Assembly (NCBI GenBank): GCA_955652545.1
Contig: CATPCA010000262.1
Coordinates: 1-15,514, forward strand
Direction of reading: 5' to 3'
DNA: 15,514 bases
Origin: Candidatus Dormiibacterota bacterium
Lineage (GTDB): Bacteria; Chloroflexota; Dormibacteria; UBA8260
The notes beneath the pieces are model-generated. The model was given only the letters and a program-made list of their open reading frames with translations, searched no databases and was not told the origin of the DNA. Position numbers and translations under genes: made by a program. This document shows, piece by piece, positions 12,921 through 15,514 of this stretch. Within the stretch, counting starts at the first letter, position 1, and each line of letters starts with the position of its first letter.

Positions 12921-13374
12921 GCGGTGGCATTCTGTCGCCGGGACCGTTGACGGGGTAGATCGCCGCATGCTCGTCGCGCCCCGGCCACCAGCCCTGCGGG
13001 TGTCCCGAAAAGTCCGGGTCGCGATGGACAGCTCGCACCACTGTCTTGATATTGCCACGCACGTTGAAGTCGCCCACCACCTCGCAGTACCGCGGCGCGA
13101 CGAGTCCTACCAGGTCGGAGAGGATGCCGTTGACGACGTCTTCATGGAAGACGCCGACGTTGCGAAAAGCGTTGACGTACAGCTTCAACGACTTCAGCTC
13201 GACACACCGTGGGCCCGGCACGTAGCGCACGTGGAGAGTGGCGAAGTCCGGGAAGCCGCTGCGTGGACACAGACAGGTGAACTCCGGCAGTGTGAACTGG
13301 ATGGTGTAGTCACGCTCGGGTGTGCGGTTGTCGAAGCTCTCCAGCAGCGTGCGTGGTTGCGGTTGCGCGCTCAT
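12913..13374 (-). CDS. queF: NADPH-dependent 7-cyano-7-deazaguanine (preQ0) reductase
   Basis: QueF reduces the nitrile of preQ0 to the amine preQ1, the precursor of queuosine in tRNA. The 153-residue protein matches the short single-domain (YkvM-like) class. FTCLCPRSGFPDFA (32-45) carries the nucleophile Cys36 and Asp43. The QueF motif ELKSLKLY (59-66) is complete, followed by FRNVGVFHEDVVN (70-82) with the conserved His78-Glu79. A longer open frame exists, but ATG 13374 is the true start by homology. It overlaps the stop of the upstream transporter gene as ATGA, so the two genes are translationally coupled. Confidence 0.96.
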   Translation of the reverse strand: MSAQPQPRTLLESFDNRTPERDYTIQFTLPEFTCLCPRSGFPDFATLHVRYVPGPRCVELKSLKLYVNAFRNVGVFHEDVVNGILSDLVGLVAPRYCEVVGDFNVRGNIKTVVRAVHRDPDFSGHPQGWWPGRDEHAAIYPVNGPGDRMPPLS

Positions 13375-13928
13375 GCCGCGGCCGCGGCGGAAAGCCCGCT
13401 GGTTCGTCCGGGCGTCACCACGTACCAGCGCCGGACCGGTGCCAGCAGCAGCACGGCGAGAAGCGTCATCCACGACTTGCCCACCACCTGGCCGCCGAGC
13501 AGTGACAGTGAACCGAACGCCAGGCTCAGGAACACCACCGAGTCGACCACGCAGCCGACCAGGTTGGCCGGAACCAGGGCGACCAGCCAGCCCCGCCGCA
13601 GCAGCGGTGTGTAGACGAGGAAATCGGCGAGCTCCGAGGAGAAGAACGCGAGCCCGCTGGCGAGGGCGAGTGACGGCGATACCGCTGCAGACACCGCCGC
13701 GCCGACGACGATCGCGCCCACCGACACGGCGCGGCCGAGGATGTTCTGCACCAGGTCGCGCAAGGTGAACGCCAGTCCCACGAAGTACACCGCAGCCGGA
13801 GCGCGGAGCCCGAAGCCCACCGGCACCAGGCCGAAACGCTGCACCGCCCAGTTGGCGGCGTAGATCACCGCGATGTAGCCGACGAGCGCGACCAGCCCGG
13901 CAGCCGTGCGTAGGGAGATGGTTCGCAT
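13371..13928 (-). CDS. Vut_1/YhhQ-family queuosine precursor transporter
   Basis: The 185-residue integral membrane protein has about six hydrophobic segments (roughly 8-28, 43-55, 65-83, 87-103, 114-138, 150-162). Family signatures include AAVYFVGLAFTLRDLVQNILG (45-65) and SELADFLVYTPLL (98-110). YhhQ-type proteins import queuosine precursors such as preQ0 or preQ1 across the inner membrane. Overlap with queF (ATGA) supports preQ0 as the imported molecule, since QueF then reduces it. No queC, queD or queE is seen in the window. ATG 13928 is preceded by TACGCT, 7 bases upstream. Confidence 0.93.
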   Translation of the reverse strand: MRTISLRTAAGLVALVGYIAVIYAANWAVQRFGLVPVGFGLRAPAAVYFVGLAFTLRDLVQNILGRAVSVGAIVVGAAVSAAVSPSLALASGLAFFSSELADFLVYTPLLRRGWLVALVPANLVGCVVDSVVFLSLAFGSLSLLGGQVVGKSWMTLLAVLLLAPVRRWYVVTPGRTSGLSAAAAA

Positions 13929-13935
13929 CGTACGA

Positions 13936-13941
13936 AGCGTA
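13936..13941 (-). promoter_or_regulatory. -10 element TACGCT for the leaderless transporter-queF mRNA
   Basis: On the minus strand TACGCT ends 7 bases before ATG 13928, in the TANNNT leaderless pattern. The upstream gap to clpB is about 100 bases. I saw no preQ1 riboswitch, and a leaderless start would leave no room for one. Confidence 0.45.
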
Positions 13942-14002
13942 CCCGGCTAGCGAGGCACGCCGAGGGGTCGGGGTGAGGATGCCCGATTCACTCCGGACAT
14001 AC

Positions 14003-14021
14003 GAGGGCGGGACCGCCCCTC
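14003..14021 (-). terminator. Hairpin just past the clpB stop
   Basis: GAGGGCGG (14003-14010), a 2-base loop and CCGCCCCTC (14013-14021) pair into a strong GC stem with one bulged C. It starts 5 bases after the clpB stop codon on the minus strand. No T-run follows, so it is a possible non-canonical terminator or 3'-end stabiliser. I see nothing else in 13942-14002. Confidence 0.45.
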
Positions 14022-14025
14022 TGAA

Positions 14026-15514
14026 TCAGGTACCCGCCGGGACTGCGTCGCTGTGCTGGGGGGTGTCGATGAGGATCTCGCCGTCCGGCGCGCGAACGCG
14101 TGCTGCGTCACCGTCGCGCAACCGCCCGTCGAGGATCGCCATCGCCAGCGGATCCTGCAAGCGTCGCTGGATCACCCGCTTGAGCGGTCGTGCCCCGTAG
14201 GTCGGATCGTAGCCCTCGCTGGCGAGCAGGTCGAGTGCGGTGTCGTCGATCTCCAGGGTGATCGAGCGTTCGGCGAGCCGGGTGCGCAGCTGGCGCAGCT
14301 GGATCTCGACGATCTCGCGCAGCTGCTCGCGCGACAGGCGCGAGAACACGATGATGTCGTCGACGCGGTTGAGGAACTCGGGGCGGAAATGCTCGCGCAG
14401 CTCGGCGAGCACGCGCGCGCGAACCTGATCGACCTCATCGGGGGGCGCTGCCGGCGGCATCTCCGCAATGATGTGCGATGCGATGTTGCTGGTCATGATG
14501 ACCACGGTGTTGCGGAAGTCGACGGTGCGCCCCTGGCCGTCGGTGAGGCGGCCGTCGTCCAACACCTGCAGCAGGATGTTGAACACGTCCTGGTGCGCCT
14601 TCTCGATCTCGTCGAAGAGGATCACGCTGTAGGGTCGGCGGCGCACTGCTTCGGTCAGATGGCCACCCTCGTCGTAACCGACGTACCCGGGCGGCGCGCC
14701 GACCAGCCGTGACACCGCATGCCGCTCCATGTACTCGCTCATGTCGATGCGCACCATCGACTGCTCGCTGTCGAAGAGCAGCGCGGCCAGCGCCCTCGCC
14801 AGCTCTGTCTTGCCCACCCCGGTGGGACCGAGGAAGATGAACGACCCAGTGGGCCGGTTGGGGTCGCTGAGCCCGGCTCGACCGCGGCGGACGGCTGCGG
14901 CCACCGCCCTGATGGCGTCGTCCTGGCCGACCACCCGCTCGTGCAGACGTTGCTCGAGCTGGAGCAGCTTCTGCGCCTCCCCTTCGAGCATCCGGCTCAC
15001 CGGGATGCCGGTCCAACGGGCCACCACCTCGGCAATGTCGTCCTCGTCCACCTCCTCCTTGAGCACAGGCCCGGCACCCTGGAGCTCGGAGAGGCGCTGC
15101 TGCTCGGCGGCGACGGCGCGTTCGAGCTCGGCCAGCGTGCCGTAGCGAAGCTCGGCGGCGCGGCCGAAGTCGGCGGCCAGCTCGGCCCGCTCGGCTTCGT
15201 GGCGCACCTCTTCGATCTTCTTCTTGATGTCGCGGATCGCTTCGATGGCGCCCTTTTCCTGCTGCCACCGCTCGCGCATCTCCTTGGCGCGCTCCTGGAG
15301 GTTGGCGAGCTCACGTTCGAGGCCCTCGAGCCGCCCGCGCGACGCCGCATCGGTCTCCTTGCGGAGGGCCTCGCGCTCTATCTCCAACTGACGGATCTCG
15401 CGTTCGACGGTGTCCAGCTCAGTCGGCATGGAGTCGATCTCGATGCGGAGCTTGGACGCTGCCTCGTCGATGAGGTCGATCGCCTTGTCGGGGAGGAAAC
15501 GGTCGGCGATGTAG
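14026..15514 (-). CDS. clpB: ATP-dependent chaperone ClpB, C-terminal part (5' end outside window)
   Basis: ClpB is a hexameric AAA+ disaggregase that works with DnaK to rescue aggregated proteins. The window holds about 495 residues and the frame runs off the 15514 edge. Visible parts in order are the end of NBD1 (YIADRFLPDKAIDLIDEAAS), the coiled-coil M domain (charged heptads, about 40-150 residues in), and the KEEVDEDDIAEVVARWTGIPVSRM linker. NBD2 follows with Walker A GPTGVGKTE, Walker B VILFDEIEKAH, sensor 1 MTSN, and sensor 2 GARPLKRVIQ. The M domain separates it from ClpA and ClpX. The C-terminal tail is short and unremarkable. No promoter is visible because the start is outside. Confidence 0.96.
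   Translation of the reverse strand, partial: YIADRFLPDKAIDLIDEAASKLRIEIDSMPTELDTVEREIRQLEIEREALRKETDAASRGRLEGLERELANLQERAKEMRERWQQEKGAIEAIRDIKKKIEEVRHEAERAELAADFGRAAELRYGTLAELERAVAAEQQRLSELQGAGPVLKEEVDEDDIAEVVARWTGIPVSRMLEGEAQKLLQLEQRLHERVVGQDDAIRAVAAAVRRGRAGLSDPNRPTGSFIFLGPTGVGKTELARALAALLFDSEQSMVRIDMSEYMERHAVSRLVGAPPGYVGYDEGGHLTEAVRRRPYSVILFDEIEKAHQDVFNILLQVLDDGRLTDGQGRTVDFRNTVVIMTSNIASHIIAEMPPAAPPDEVDQVRARVLAELREHFRPEFLNRVDDIIVFSRLSREQLREIVEIQLRQLRTRLAERSITLEIDDTALDLLASEGYDPTYGARPLKRVIQRRLQDPLAMAILDGRLRDGDAARVRAPDGEILIDTPQHSDAVPAGT

Noticed and set aside
11292..13058. 588-residue minus-strand open frame opposite the kinase-like gene
   Set aside because: Arg/Ala/Gly-rich with no motif; the plus-strand gene has coupled start/stop overlaps and ATPase-like boxes.
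13929..14025. preQ1 riboswitch upstream of the transporter-queF pair
   Set aside because: No aptamer-like stem-loop with an A-rich tail is visible, and the TACGCT hexamer 7 bases before the ATG leaves no leader.
1..15514. CRISPR array, insertion sequence or phage genes
   Set aside because: No regularly spaced repeats beyond the two tRNA-derived copies, no transposase or integrase motif, and no structural phage genes.

Overview
The window is 15.5 kb of gene-dense, very GC-rich bacterial DNA. Several traits point to an actinobacterium or a neighbouring high-GC terrabacterial lineage: GTG and TTG starts, leaderless-type starts with a -10 hexamer 6-8 nt upstream, a mycothiol-type DinB/maleylpyruvate isomerase homologue, a DUF4081-GNAT protein, a PtpB-like phosphatase, and a CysS/MshC-type ligase without an anticodon-binding domain. 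I cannot name a species. There are no plasmid, phage or CRISPR genes and no gene-free stretch over 300 bases.

Layout. 1-3952 carries small-molecule enzymes: a short-chain dehydrogenase that has lost its catalytic centre, a monoacylglycerol-lipase-like hydrolase, a DUF2277 protein on the minus strand, a mycothiol-dependent-isomerase-family protein, a VOC (glyoxalase-fold) protein and a tyrosine phosphatase. 3953-4250 holds tRNA-Asp(GTC) on the minus strand and, 114 bp away, a second copy of its 3' half plus trailer. This looks like a tRNA attachment-site scar or a tandem duplication. 4250-5895 encodes a Nudix hydrolase and a CysS/MshC-like ligase. 5903-8275 (minus) holds a cysteine-rich zinc-finger-like protein, the DAHP synthase that opens the shikimate pathway, and a lipoprotein whose reading frame lacks a normal start codon.

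8390-12920 (plus) is the most unusual part. A DUF4081-GNAT protein and an SRPBCC protein are followed by a sigma-70-like protein that has region 2/3 homology but no region 4. Next comes a run joined by TGATG stop/start overlaps: a receiver-like protein without the phospho-acceptor aspartate, an apparently competent receiver with an unfamiliar C-terminal domain, and a degenerate histidine-kinase-like protein. Together they look like an uncharacterised signalling module that could link a phosphorelay-like switch to a sigma-like protein; that role is inference. 12913-13928 (minus) is a queuosine-precursor salvage pair, a Vut_1 transporter and QueF. 14026 to the window edge (minus) is the C-terminal two-thirds of ClpB.

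All family assignments rest on reading motifs by eye. The weakest calls are the start codons of the lipoprotein, the hydrolase and the receiver-like protein, and the exact substrate of the CysS/MshC-like ligase.
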